Source: Vespula vulgaris (taxonomy: Eukaryota; Arthropoda; Insecta; Hymenoptera; Vespidae). Taken from it: a DNA stretch of 64,000 nucleotides. The DNA lies in the NCBI RefSeq assembly GCF_905475345.1, contig NC_066588.1, positions 9,822,001 through 9,886,000 of the forward strand, in the 5' to 3' direction. This document shows positions 24,336 through 36,778 of the stretch, piece after piece; position 1 is the first letter of the stretch, and each line of letters begins with the position of its first letter. Below the pieces are notes generated by a model that saw only the letters and a list, made by a program, of their open reading frames with translations, was not told the DNA's origin and made no database searches. Position numbers and translations under genes: made by a program.

Positions 24336-25485
24336 ATGAGGAAAGCAATGGAAATGGCTAAGTTACGAATCTTTTCAAGAAATTTACAATTATCAGCTCT
24401 AGTAAGTATTTTATTTCTATTAAGAATAATTTCTATCACGTGTTGAGATAATGAAATTACTTCATCAATGATTCGTACGAGGGCGTTGTGTTCATTTCTT
24501 TTCGGAAATATTCGTACATCTTCGTTCGATTACAAGAAACAAAACATATTCAAGGGATATTATTTTTCTTCGTCCATGTTCTCGTTTTAAAAGTAAACTT
24601 TTCTTTTTTTCTTTTTCCTTTCTTTTTTTTTCTCAGAATATTCAATAATGCCTACTTCGTTCATAATATAAATTAAACGTGTAATAGCCATGAATTGTTT
24701 GATATATATAAACTTACGTTTCACTATATCATTTTAAAAAATCTCTTCTATTCTTGTTTTTTATGATTAAGAATTTCCAACGGAGTCTTAATAAGATTGA
24801 CGCAGTCAAATTAAAATCGGAAGATGTGCTCTGCGAAAAAAATCGGAAGTCTTGCATCAACAAATTCAAACTTGTTAAAACGACGAACAAATACAAAGAT
24901 AATGTGAATCAAGCGGCCGTACTTATACCCATCTGCATGCATAAAGGCGAACTTGGAATTCTTTACACCTTGAGATCTTCAAAATTGAATTCAAATCGAG
25001 GACAAGTCTCTTTCCCGGGCGGAATGTACGATAAAACTGATCGTGACCTAGAAGAAACTGCGTTAAGAGAAACTTGGGAAGAGTTAAAAATACCTAGAGA
25101 AAAGATTGATGTATGGGCTTGTGGCAATTTAATCGATGGAAAAAATATAAACATAATGCCGGTATTAGGCTACATAGGCGAAATAGATCCTGAAAAATTA
25201 GAAAAAAATCCCGATGAAGTCGAGGAAGCTTTCATTATATATCTAAACGATTTCTGTAATCCATCCTTGTGTCGTTTTACACAATTTCGCGATAGCTACA
25301 CGTTGCCTACTTATCTCGGTGGCAAACATCGTGTTTGGGGTCTTACCGCTGCTATTACTCATATAGCTTTATCTGCTTTGTTACCCGAAGTGTATAAACA
25401 TAAGCTTGTTCATTTAAAATCTATAGTTCCATCAAAGGCAAAAATAAGTAAGAGTAGTACAGTCGTGGGCGATCAAAACAATTGA
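24336..25485 (+). CDS. Nudix CoA diphosphatase, NUDT7/NUDT8-like
   Basis: Two exons, 24336-24401 and 24772-25485, phase 0 join, 259 residues. Exon 1 encodes a basic, probably mitochondrial presequence (MRKAMEMAKLRIFSRNLQLS), which favours NUDT8 over peroxisomal NUDT7; no C-terminal SKL peroxisome signal is present (it ends GDQNN). The domain begins AAVLIPICMHKGELGILYTL, with the CoA-specific motif RSSKLNSNRGQVSFPGG directly before the Nudix helix (TALRETWEELKI). The helix keeps the REx-x-EE metal-binding glutamates, but the usual glycine after EEL/EEI is Lys. The family splits CoA and its thioesters into 3',5'-ADP and phosphopantetheine. The first of three in-frame ATGs in exon 1 was taken as the start; a later one (Met5 or Met7) is possible. 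Confidence 0.9.
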
Positions 25486-25559
25486 TAATCGATACAAATA
25501 TTTAGGACACAATATAATAGCTTCAAAAAATTGTCTTTTTAATAAATGTCATATAAATG

Positions 25560-25655
25560 TGTGTATGTATATATATACATATATATATTCATCATTATAT
25601 ATATTTCACACACACACACATATATTTATTTACATATTTATATATACATATTTAA
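25560..25655. repeat. TA/CA microsatellite cluster
   Basis: Mixed GTATATA, ATATAC and CACACA runs just after the Nudix gene, probably in its 3' UTR. Confidence 0.75.
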
Positions 25656-25966
25656 GCTATTAAATCGTTTGTTCTAATATTTCAATGATTTTCTTTTTAA
25701 ATAAATTTATTCGAGAAAGCTCTATTATGAATTTTCATTATTTGGCAATTTCTCGTTCGTCGATTTCAAAAATGATAGTAATCCGTGTGTATGTATTTAT
25801 TTATGAAATTCGTAACACATACATTGAAAATATAAATATACATATACACGCATGTAGTATGGTGAATATATTACAGGTGTGAAAGGACTTGATTTCACTC
25901 GGTATCTACGTGTGAATGTATATTTAATGGAATAGAAAGAGAAATAGAGGCGAGTTGAGTGGGGGG

Positions 25967-25969
<3 letters not shown>

Positions 25970-26009
<40 letters not shown>
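25970..26009. repeat. (GA)n microsatellite
   Basis: About 18 consecutive GA units 220 bases upstream of the tyrosine-rich gene start. It makes an artificial Leu-Ser frame on the minus strand. Confidence 0.95.
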
Positions 26010-26011
<2 letters not shown>

Positions 26012-26229
26012 TGAGTTATGGAGAAAAGAAGAGAGGTAAATAATAGTTTGGTGAACTCGATGTTCTCTCACGAAAGACAGTCGCAAAATCGCATGCGCGG
26101 CAGCTATACATGCACATACTTTAAAATTCAATGGGAAGAGTGAAGTGAGCATTGATATCTATAAAAAAGTAAGAATAGAAAAGGAAGAATAAAACAAATA
26201 AAGTTCATAAGAATTTATAAAGGATTGAA

Positions 26230-28099
26230 ATGCCGGTGGAATCTTCGATATATTGGAATTCATTCGATTCTCATAAGACGCTTTCAGGTGGAAGTTCTAA
26301 CAATAGTGATCGTCACTATGTTGATCCTTGGGATTTGGAAAATTATGCTTATCTTCGACGATATAGTGTTAATGTTCCGACACTGCGTTATCAACAAGAT
26401 CGACGAACTTGTTGTCAATCTGAATATTGGTAAGAGAGTAACATAGACTGTAACATAGAATTTATTACAGAATTATAAAATATCGATTTAAAATTATTAA
26501 AAGTTCCTTTATATAAAATAATACAAAATAATAATAATGTATTTAAATTTAAGAAGAAAGGGAAAAGAATTGTCAAATGCGAGGTAAATTTAATGATTGT
26601 AATTAATATGATAAATAATAAATATTACTAAAAATGTAAGAAATGAAACTCCGCGATTGTATATTTTTGCATAAAAAAACATCAACGTTACGAGCAATGA
26701 AGATCTTCACGCGTCGTTGGTAACAGGGTCACAGAAAAGCTACACATTTGTTCGAATGGAAAACGTGATCGGATATAGATATTTTTTAAAAATTACGACC
26801 AACTAACTTTGTAATATTTCATTTAAAACATATATTTTCTGGATAGATTTCATTATCTGTTTATGGTAATGAGAACTGAAATGATATAGTTTGTGTTGTG
26901 TGAAAATAGGTATAACCAATCATTAAGAGAAGCGCAATATAGTATACCAGCCTTTACGCAAAAATTATACTGTGACTCGTCCTGCAGAAAGGAGAACAAT
27001 GTCTATTATTATCATCATCCCATCTACGAAGATGAAATTTCGAATACTGCTTCGTATTCCATCTATTCACCTCTTTCTGGTAAATAATTCTTTTTATGAT
27101 TAATCAAATTTATGTAACAAAATGAAAATTGCAATTATTTACAAGTAATACGTTATAATGAAATTAATAATCAATGCGTCCCAAGAATCAAGGAGAAATC
27201 CATAAATGACTATGATACATAACTTGCTTGATATAAATGTACCTGTGATGCGCTCATGCGTTTACGTGTGCATGCATACGTGTATCAGAATGCGTATATA
27301 TGCGTATGGAGTACCAAGAGGTACATCTTGCATATACACACGTATACAATTGAAAGCAACGGATTTCTCTATTTTACACTTGTAATGGAATTTCCCCTTC
27401 CCTAATTATTGTTAAAGTGTTTCTGCAATGTCTAATCAAGCAAAAATCTATTCAGCGGAACAAGATGTTTACAAATCCAAAAACAATACGCTATAATATT
27501 CTTTAACTCTCAAACGTTTATGCACTTGTTTTACATCTCCACCCACAGCCATACTACACACACAAACACACGCGCGCGCGCGCGCGATCACTTTTCTTTT
27601 GCATACAATTTAACTATAAGTTATACTAAGAATCGTAATATCGATCCATTGAAGCATAAGATTTGATCTTTTTGTATTTTCAGCTTTAACATCTTGTGAA
27701 ATGATGGAAAATTATTCGATATCGGATTATGATTATAGATCCTTGTACGCAAATTCACAAATACGCACGGATACAGATCTTAGATACTCAAGAAATTATT
27801 CTCATCGGAATATACCCAACGATAACGTACGATATTTTGGTATGATTTACAATCATAATTTATAAAGTTTCCTATTATAAATTTATTTATTACGGATGTA
27901 TGTATATGATTTACTATTCACAGAAAAATTGCAATATAATGTGGAAGAATATTATATGAGTACAAGAATGGCTCCAGTAGAAGAGAAGTATATGACGGAT
28001 GTGATAGCACCACTAAATCTTGATTTGAATACATATGGACATCTTAAAATTGATTACACAGACAGTTGGAATTCTCTAAAAAGAAAAATTAGCAAATGA
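26230..28099 (+). CDS. Unrecognised tyrosine-rich protein, 233 residues
   Basis: Four exons: 26230-26429, 26910-27079, 27684-27839, 27924-28099. All joints are GT-AG, phases agree, and the sum is 702 nt. The start ATG (MPVESSIYWNSF) is the first in the exon. I do not recognise the family. The protein is strikingly rich in Tyr, Ser and Asn, with no signal peptide or membrane segment, so it is probably intracellular. A conserved-looking block DPWDLENYAYLRR occurs near residue 35, a run of tyrosines (VYYYHHPIYEDE) in exon 2, a paired CC near residue 61, and a basic end (SWNSLKRKISK). The clean splicing and lack of repeats say it is a real gene. It follows the Nudix gene in the same direction and converges on the coiled-coil gene (291-base gap). 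Confidence 0.75.
27555..27586. repeat. (CA)n-(CG)8 alternating purine-pyrimidine run
   Basis: CA units followed by eight uninterrupted CG pairs (27571-27586), within intron 2 of the tyrosine-rich gene (27080-27683). A pure CG run is unusual in such AT-rich DNA. Confidence 0.95.
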
Positions 28100-28390
28100 A
28101 TAGATTTTAATTGATCTTTTACGCGTTCAATATTTGACAGTTTACGTGTATTTGAAATTATATGTGTGTTTTTTTTTTTCTAACATATTCGCATAACAAT
28201 TTCTAAATGGTTCTTCTAAACAGACTTTGTTTTTCTATCAAATTTATATGAGTGATTATTTAATATAAGAAATACAATGTATTATGTTAATTGACTTATA
28301 AACATTAAAAATTATAAGCAAAATAATTATAAAGAAAATAATGTTTTAATGTTTAATGTGTGTGTGTGTGTGTGTATGCAAATGTGAATA

Positions 28391-29524
28391 TTATATATCA
28401 ATTATCGCATCTTTATCTTCATAATAAAGTCTTTTTTTCCTTTTGGTAGTTGCCGATGTATCTTCGTCTATATCATCTTTGTTCTCTATATCAGTAACAA
28501 TAACTTTTGGCATTTTCGATATATTTAATCCAGGCCACCTTAAAGTAAAGTTCAATTCAATTTCTAATAAGTTTTATCGTTTGACGTATTATATACTAAA
28601 TGTACTTGCCTGAAAGATGGTTTTTCTTTTTTCTTTCTATTCTTAGTTTTAATAATTGCCGATGGTTGGTTCGACATGTTGTCGATCGCTGGATGCTTTT
28701 GTTTTTTACTTTGATACTGCGTATTAGATGTTTTATAACAAAATCAATATATTAGAAAATACATAAACTAAAAAGTATGTAGAAATGTATATACATTTGA
28801 TTATATTTTTATATTATTTAAGTGTACATTTATTTAACAAAGATTAATACCTGTTGTCTCGATTCCAATAATGTTTTGTATTTTTGTAATTCTTCTATAT
28901 ACTGCCTTTCGAGTTTAACAATCTCTTCTTTGTGTCTTTCCTCTTGTAATATCAATTCAGCTTTCAATACTTCGAGCTCATCCTGTAATCTACAAACTGT
29001 ATACATTTTTTTACTAATTCTATATAATATGTTACTACAAGAGATAACGAAGAATTTTTATAGTGAATAAAATCATATATAAAAAAAGAAAGAAAAACAA
29101 ATAAAAATCATACTTTGCTCATCTTCGATATTACGATCGACGTAAACGAGTCGAAGATGATTGCATTCCTGTCGGGATTCAAGCAAAGCCGTTTTTAATT
29201 CTTCTTTTTCCTTTCGTATTTCTTCTATAGATTTTTTACGTTGTTCCTCCAAAGATGAAAATGTCTTTGTCATTTTTTTCATTTCTTCTTCCATTTTGAA
29301 AGATTTAGCTTTCTCATATTGCAATAGCTCATCCTGAATATTGCAGAACGTTTTTAGCGCTAAGTATACCTGCACAATAATAATGATTTAATAATTTATT
29401 TATTCTCGAAATAACATAAAAAGTCAATGCAATAATCATTTATGTAACTTACGTTTTTGAGATTTGTAAAATTATCGAGTAATGCTTGTAAATCCGGACG
29501 TAAAGTCGTTCGACTCGTAGCCAT
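28391..29524 (-). CDS. Unrecognised coiled-coil protein, 242 residues
   Basis: Five exons on the minus strand: 29453-29524, 29114-29369, 28851-28996, 28610-28716, 28391-28538, 729 nt in all. The start is MATSRTTLRPDLQALLDNF. Residues about 25-155 are a long charged coiled coil (SFKMEEEMKKM, EEQRKKSIEEIRKEKEELK, RLQDELEVLKAELILQEERH). The C-terminal third is basic and disordered (KTKNRKKKEKPSF, TKRKKRLYYEDKDAIIDI) and looks nuclear. The fourth intron has a GC donor (TTCAG/gcaagt) with a normal acceptor, the only joint that keeps the frame. The layout is reminiscent of small kinetochore or centrosome coiled-coil proteins, but I cannot name a family. The gene is head to head with the next one, 379 bases apart, so the two probably share a promoter region. 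Confidence 0.8.
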
Positions 29525-29903
29525 ATTAATAAAGATTCAAATTTCGAATTGGCGCGATTGTCATATAGTTGGCGATTAACGCGCCACCTTAAAAGAAATA
29601 GTGGTAACAAATACAAAAAAGGAGCGGGTAATCGAACGATCAAGTATATTGCTGTTTCTTCGAGAAATTAAAATGCTATTTAAAACGATCTTCGATATTA
29701 ACTAATTATTATTTTTAATAAAATATTCGTGGGTTTTGCAATTTTCAAATGATTCCTTTAAAAACTATATCTGAGCAAGTATACGCGTAGATACATGTAT
29801 GTACATCTACTGACAAAAGAACAATCGATATTCATTTGCATTCTTATCGATTTGTTATACTTTATACAATTGTAAAATAAAATCCACGATTGTAAATTAA
29901 ATT

Positions 29904-30646
29904 ATGGATTTTAGGCGACGCGCCAGGAAAGAGGTCGACGAATCAATTTTCGAAGAAATATGTGAAGTTATATTTGACTTAATACCGCAAGGTATTTATA
30001 ATTTTTGATAAATTAAAAACACATATTATCGATAAATTAACCTATAAATAATTATATGTTATTATAGCACCACCATTGAAACAACTTTTTTTAAACTGGA
30101 GTGAACTTAATCATAAAGAAAGGGCACGATTGGATGTTAAAAGTCGACTATGGTGTTGTCCGAAAAGACGGCAACTTTATAAATCATTACGCGAAGCCAT
30201 GATCCGTTGGGAAAATATACAGGATACTGAGGGTTAGTATTTGTTTAATTATAAACCTGTGACAATCGTATGCGTTAACGAAACGCTATATGGAAAAAAA
30301 TGATCTTTTTTATAATATCGATAAATTATATGAAACAGGTGCTCCAGGATGTGAACCTAGTATGATCCCATCGCGCTATTCGCAACTTGAAGAAGAACTT
30401 GGAAATCTTGTTTGTAATTTGGAAATATTTTTTTTGAAAAAATATGAAAATATGTATGACCGAGCTGCTGAACAGATTAACAGTCCTCCGAGCTCTAAGA
30501 AAGATAGGCTATTGTCAAGTTGTAAAGATTATTGTCGTTTCATTGGCAATCCGAAGACTAGATCTCTGCGTTCTGTACGTAGCTGGACTTGTTTCGTCGA
30601 TAGTAAAAGCTCTGAAGAAGAGCTAAGTGGTTATTTGACAAATTGA
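29904..30646 (+). CDS. Unrecognised basic/acidic protein, 186 residues
   Basis: Three exons: 29904-29991, 30068-30232, 30339-30646, 561 nt. It begins MDFRRRARKEVDESIFEEIC. The middle part looks helical (PLKQLFLNWSELNHKERARL, RRQLYKSLREAMIRWENIQ), with a CC pair in LWCCPKRRQ. The last exon holds an acidic helix (QLEEELGNLV) and a Ser/Arg/Cys-rich end (RSLRSVRSWTCFVDSKSSEEEL). No signal peptide or membrane segment is seen. I do not recognise it. Consistent phases at both introns and a start right after the divergent gene's promoter gap support a real gene. A mitotic or chromatin role could be guessed from its neighbour, but nothing in the sequence shows it. Confidence 0.75.
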
Positions 30647-31940
30647 TTCAGCAATAATCCTCGTCAATGACACATTTTTGTCCCATCATTCTCTCTTTTT
30701 CCATTTTGTTTTTTTTTTTTCCCCCTTAAGAATAAACGATCCCTTGCATCGAACGAACTCTCTTTTTCGATGAAAAAGAGACGACGTTAATGACATAAAA
30801 TATTTTATTATATTATTTAGGGTCAAGGTGCACGAACGTACAATTAGATAATATAATTAATCGATTAATCACTATAGCGCAAGTCATATTATAGAATCGA
30901 AGGAATTGGCGTACAAGATCATTTCAAATTATTTAGAACACTTGACTCGAATTTCGTTAAGTTCCTTCGAAACGTTCGATCGATAATTAAATTTTTTAAT
31001 TGTTAATTGTTTTTAAAATGATCACCGCCGTTCGTTAGGAGATACATACATAGTACGCGTATACATCATCGCTAAATAACGGCTCAGGAACGCGATTTTC
31101 TTTTTTCTATCTTTTTAATCTGTTGTATCTATGTTTTCTTCTGTTAATTTGTGCAAATCGGCGACACCATCGTGGAACGTAATCATTTATATTCTCTCAA
31201 AAATCATCATATCACACATTTAACACAAAACATTCTTCGAAGGAAACCGCAAGTTTCCGAAAGTTCATATCATTTTAACTTGAAATTGTCAGTTTTGACT
31301 TGCTTTCTTTACGTGCACAATTCACAAAAAGAATTGAACAAATTCATTTAATATACCATACTACACCACCTATTGTGTTTGTATATCAGTTTGTCGAGAT
31401 ATATCGCATCGATGCATATTACTAGCGAATGCGCTTATTAACCGCAAAATTGTATGCGCTATAACGCGCATCTATCGGGCTTCTTACTTTTGTAATCATT
31501 TCGCTGTGATATATAAGATTATATATTTGTTTTCATTCTAATGATGCGTCGTTGTCAAACATATATAATATGCTTGATGTCATTCGAAATGTCCACCAAG
31601 GAGAACAACGAAAATATGAGCCGTTGTTCTTCCCTCGGGTAGAATTTGCTTTATTAATAATTATACTAAAAATTCACATCTTTACTCTACGTAAAGCTGT
31701 GTTTGCGTGTATATGCGTGCACCTGTCTTCGCACTCTCACGTAATATTCTATATTGATACTTATTTCTTTAAGTATCGGCCAGATCTTCATTAATGGATG
31801 TTACACAATTTATGTATCTAATTACTGTACGTTACTACTTATTGCTTAAAATTTATGCTCAAAAGAAAATCTCTCTATCTCTATATACAAGTACGCACGT
31901 ATACATGTGTATATATACATAATGTTCGGATCAAGGATAT

Positions 31941-32030
31941 AAAACAATATACATATACATATACATACATACATACATACATATATACATACATATATGT
32001 ATATATATATATATCCATACACACATATAT
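31941..32030. repeat. (ATAC)n/(TA)n microsatellite
   Basis: Runs of ACATAT, ATAC and TA units. They generate spurious Tyr/Ile frames on both strands. Confidence 0.9.
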
Positions 32031-32722
32031 ATTCTTTTTTACGTGTATTATTCAAACCTAACATATGTGCAACGTGTAATGAACGCATTTTACATACATG
32101 GAGTAGCAAGAGTATGAGTGAATATAGAATACATATTTTCTTGTTACTCCGATCACTTTGTCGTTATTTTTATGTGCATAACGTCCATCAATGAAAACCT
32201 AATTTAATTTACCTGAACATAGTCGATCATTCGCTCACTTTTTTAACACTAAAAGATTGTTTCCAGATACTTTATCGTTTATCGTATCTTTCTTATGGTC
32301 ATTAATAACCAGTACCGTTTCACGGTGACGAAAAAAAAATTATTTTCTATATAACGTTTTTAATACATCTTTTTTTTCCACGGAAGACCCGCTCATAACA
32401 GTTTCTATACCCCGCTGAATAACAGGGACTCGGTTATAATCCACAAGTAGAAGCGTGGAAATATTTTTTTTTGATCTGTTTTTTTTTTTTTTTGTTTGTG
32501 GTATCGTTTCGTGCATCGATCACAATGTTCTCGAGTAAGACTCAAGCTGTATAAGATTCACACGGTGAATACGCCCAAAGTACTTGTGATTTGAGAATGT
32601 TTTTCTTTTTTCTTTTTTTAACTATCGAGGTTACGAACTGCCGTCTTTGTGTAACGATACTTCAAATTGTATCGTTTTATATGTTAAAATAGAACACCTT
32701 TGTTGCGTCTTTTACACAATAA

Positions 32723-32734
32723 GGGGGGGGGGGG
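32723..32734. repeat. G12 homopolymer
   Basis: Twelve consecutive G in otherwise AT-rich DNA (C12 on the strand of the TP53INP transcript). Confidence 0.9.
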
Positions 32735-33572
32735 ACGAGAGAAAGTTGCTTTATACCCCACTAAACATACTTCAGAACGATAAAACGATACGATTTATAG
32801 TAAAAAAGTGTCGCAATATCGCTTCTTTAACATGCGATATCCTCCATATGTAGTAAAACTTTGTTCTTTTTTGATTTTTTTTTTCTTTTTTCTTTTAATG
32901 TCATCACATAAGAGGCGCTCCGACACTCGATAAAGAAAGTGTTGCATTTTCAAAGCACAAATGTTTTGTCTTTCAACGAAGTTACAAACCCCTGTCTGTT
33001 CGAGCACGCAATTTATAGGCTAACTGTAGACAGGAGTATCAGAGTATCAGGACTTGAAACGCGTCACTAGAACTTTTTTCAGAGTTTGCTACGCGTTTTT
33101 CGAATAAGTAAGGAGCTCTGTTCCTTAGGATCCATTCACTTGTATTTACAACAATTGCAAAGCAAAAAAATCATACTATTACATATATTTGCTCTAATCG
33201 AAAATTATCTATTACTTATGATAAAAGAATGGATTTAAAAACTGGATAAAAGCATGACGACACTATCTAACAAGTTCATCGTGAATAAAAGCGACTCGAG
33301 AAATTCTTAAATTATCATAGTCACACACCTACATCATTTTCAAAATATCTCATACGTCCATACATTTCCACGACGTGTTCGCACGAAAAGGGAACAATCC
33401 CACTTTCATATTCGTCTTGAATAATTAATTAATTAACCATAACAAAAATTAAAATCAAACAGTGTTTAAATCGAATTATTTTTTCTCCGTTTTGTCTTTT
33501 TTTTCTTTCTTTCTTTTTTCTTTTTTCTTAAGAAGGAAAAATTTAAGTACACCTTGGCCTGAGATCGAATGA

Positions 33573-34995
33573 CTAGCATTTTCGATTATTATTTGCGCCA
33601 CTATTTTGAAGACGTAAACGGTCTTGGCGACGTGGCCGCTTGCCCTTTACACTGAACACTTCCCTCAGTTTGTTACTCCTCTCCAATCGACCTCTCTTCA
33701 GTGCTTGAGTAGATCTTTTCTCAAGAACCTATATGTGCAATAGTAATCAAAGATTAGTACTCGTAAAAAAAAAAAAACAATAACGAATAGGTCAACATAA
33801 CGGTTGCCCCCATTTCAAAACCACTTCCAACAATTAAACGGAGGAGATTATAAGCAAAGCTATATTAGTTTTTCGTACGTACCAAGTTACGGTAATAGAA
33901 ATCATAATTCAGAGAAAAAAAGAAAGAAAAGAAAAGATGATAGCCGTTACGATTAACAGTTTGTAATCGATGAACATGACGGACTTTAGGATCGACTAGA
34001 TCGAAAATCGTTCCTGTTAACATAAACAATCGAAAGTGATAGTAAATAGGTACCTTTTGAGCGGAACGAAGCTGAATGACTCGGACTTTGTCACTATTAG
34101 TCCGGTTATTGGCAGGTCTACCGTCATGGATGGCCGGTCTGGATAATGTATCGTTATCCTCGCTCCTTCTGAGACCATGTTCTATGGAAACGGTGGATAG
34201 ATCTGAAGTACGAGCAGGCGGAGTAACATCCTCTTCGAAGTCTCGTTCCTCCGTAGCGTCTGGCGTAGGCGGTGGAGTATCAGGAGCGACCGGAGACGCT
34301 GTCGTCGCTCGATAGACAGACATACTTGGGTGCTCGATCAGCAAATCCTCGAGCGGTGAGGTTTCTACGTTTACGGGTCCTGCCCGTGTAAAACATGCGG
34401 GAGGTGTTACATACCACGACTCCTCCAGCGCCGTTGCGCCCTCAACTAAACGCATCAAAAAATTAAAACTTCTTTCGTTGATTATGATCATGATTATGAT
34501 TATTACCTCATATTTTTAATGTACATTCTATAAACACTTTATTTTCTTGTTAAATTTAAATCTGTTCAGTACTTTCCAAATGACCGGACATTAGTCATCT
34601 TCTCGTTATTCCTTATCAATTCTTCGAATAAAAGTCATTCAACCCTATCTACGTTACCTTCGAATTGCGATCAATGGAATAATTCATACGCGAGAGGATG
34701 TAATCGCGAAGATAAGATACTTTCGTTAGTGATTTTTGTCTGATTCGCTTAAACTTCAGTCGAAATATTACATTTCTTTTTCTTTCTTTCTTCGTATATC
34801 TACGAGATATAAAGAAGTTCGATAAAACCTACTAGTGCGGTCGATGAGGATCCAATCGTCGCCCTCGACCTCCACCTGACTGAGTCTAGCTACTACAGGG
34901 AAATTCTCCAGACTTTCACTATTGGAAGCATTGCGCGAATTTTGTGTTGTGGAGATGTTACCTCCTAGTAAATAGTTCGCCAAGCTACTTAGCAT
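33573..34995 (-). CDS. DOR: TP53INP/DOR autophagy and transcription co-regulator
   Basis: Three coding exons on the minus strand: 34833-34995, 34054-34445, 33573-33728, 711 nt, 236 residues. The start MLSSLANYLLGG is followed by an acidic LC3-interacting motif, GDDWILID (Trp48), as in TP53INP1/2. Exon 2 opens with the family signature EESWYVTPPACF and ETSPLEDLLIEHPSMSVY, then a long Pro/Thr-rich disordered part. The last exon is basic (KRGRLERSNKLREV, GKRPRRQDRLRL). The family shuttles between nucleus, where it co-activates nuclear receptors (ecdysone receptor for fly DOR), and autophagosomes, where it binds Atg8. The coding start exon also contains 5' UTR back to an acceptor at about 35032, so at least one non-coding upstream exon exists. 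The open frame running upstream of Met1 is UTR. Confidence 0.92.
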
Positions 34996-36739
34996 GCTGT
35001 CTATTATTTTTCTTTCTTTCCCTTTAATATCTGTAAGAATTAAAGATAAAATTAGGAATGATTTATCACATATCCGAATATTATAGATGCTATTAGAATT
35101 TATAGTAAGAAAATAGTTGTGACAGTGAAAATCGACGTTATTTCTTGATTCGTTAAAACTACAAAATATCATCGATACCTACTATCTTTTGATTCTTTAA
35201 ATCGACTAATAATCCTTCGATAAATAGGTCGACTTAACTAGTTTATCGCACGAGTATAGACATGTATTACACGAAATGCGTAATTACTAACACTAATGAG
35301 AAAGGCGAATTGCCATATACGCGTTCATGGTCAAACTATCGTACAGTTATTGTGAAGTTACGCCATGTATATAAAAAGTATAATCTTAAAAGAAGGCTGA
35401 CAGGTACTCTAATAATTAAAAATTCAAAGAATATCTGCTTAATTGAGTAAATACGTACGCGTATCAGTTAGTATCTACCTATACATACATACACGTATAT
35501 ATCGTACATATACTTTCGTGAAATTTTGCTAGTGTCACAGATCACGTATTTATAACAAAAATTAAAAACGCACGCGTTTTTATATTCGATCGACAAAGGA
35601 TACACTGTTTACATTTCATAAGGTATTACAAGTTAAAAGAAATTGTAGCACGTCGCAAAAGATATACAAGTACTATCCACGTCAGCTTCGCGCTTCGAAC
35701 TAACACGATCTTCATTTTAGCTCGATAAGAAACGTCGGATCTCTATCGATGATGCAATTTGCGTTCCGCTTTTCACATCTACCACTGAAGATTGGGTCGA
35801 AAGTTGGTAATAAAAATCAACACACAAGCTCATCGTTCGTATTCGCTTCGCGTTTTTCGATAGAATTTATTTCTATTTATTCGTCGTATGCGTCGTATGT
35901 GAAATAAATTTATACAATTATATTTGATAAATCCGCATTATTGGTTTAATAGATTCGCATATTAATTCTGCCAGTCTTTGTTATATCATTCGAATGAAAA
36001 GTTGTATTCTAAAAATTGATATCTACAATTTCTCCGAAGAGAGATTTCGTTACATGTACGCAGAAAGAAAAAAAGCTAAAATTATGTCATCAAATCGTAT
36101 CCGCAAATACGAACAGAAAATTCCGTATCTCGATTATTTTCGATGACCTTCAAAATCATTCGCGCCAACCACGTTTTTTTTTTATCTAGCACAAAATGCG
36201 ATCTCTCGCTTCCTTATAGTTTACATCGATAAATAAAGAAACAAATTATTCCGATACGAGATCGAATGAATAAGCGAATAAATAAAAGTACGTGGCACAT
36301 TATTTATTTTATTCGAGCAAAATTCAAAACTTATTTTGAATTTATTTAATTGATTTATTTTACGATGAAAAAAGAAATAAATAAAAAGAAAAAGAGAGAA
36401 AAAGAAAGAAAAAGGGCAAAAGAAAAAACAAAGTCAGGAGATAGAATATAAAGCGCAAGAACATTTTCGAAAAAGAACAATCGTTCCTGGCTAGCGTTGA
36501 AATATCGCTACAAAAATAGAAGCATTAGCTCATGTACTGTTCGCGAATCGACGATATTGCACAATGGGTTGTGTGGCGTGTTGGCAAGAATGATTTCAAC
36601 TTCGTCAGAGAAAAATAAAAATACACAAGAGGGTGTCAACGGCCTGCTTCTTCGTTGTCGCAAAGGAACATGTTTCCCGAGGGTCGTGCTATGCCTTTCA
36701 CGTATCTACCTTGCCATTGCCCTTGCACTAATGACGATA

Positions 36740-36778
36740 ACGACACTGCGAGGTCCACAGTCAACTATATAAATGTCC
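36740..36778 (-). promoter_or_regulatory. Candidate TATA promoter for the TP53INP homologue
   Basis: On the minus strand, TTTATATAG (about 36764-36773) stands just upstream of a locally GC-rich stretch of some 250 bases. A start about 30 bases on (near 36740) would lead towards the TP53INP gene. This is a motif-only suggestion. Confidence 0.25.

Larger units (their letters stand above)
30647..33572. other. Gene-free stretch, probably long 3' UTR of the TP53INP homologue
   Basis: No coding gene is supported. Sequence is AT-rich with poly-T and simple repeats. It lies downstream of the stop of the minus-strand TP53INP gene and of the stop of the plus-strand 186-residue gene, so it is likely UTR from both sides. 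Frames at 31552-32194 and 32647-33007 are low-complexity. Confidence 0.45.

Noticed and set aside
31552..32194. Tyr/Ile-rich frames on both strands
   Set aside because: They arise from the ATAC/TA microsatellite and are low complexity.
34076..34315. 79-residue plus-strand frame
   Set aside because: It is antisense shadow of the Pro/Thr-rich TP53INP exon.
36497..36772. 91-residue plus-strand frame
   Set aside because: No domain, no splice partner, and it lies in a GC-richer island better explained as leader or promoter of the minus-strand gene.
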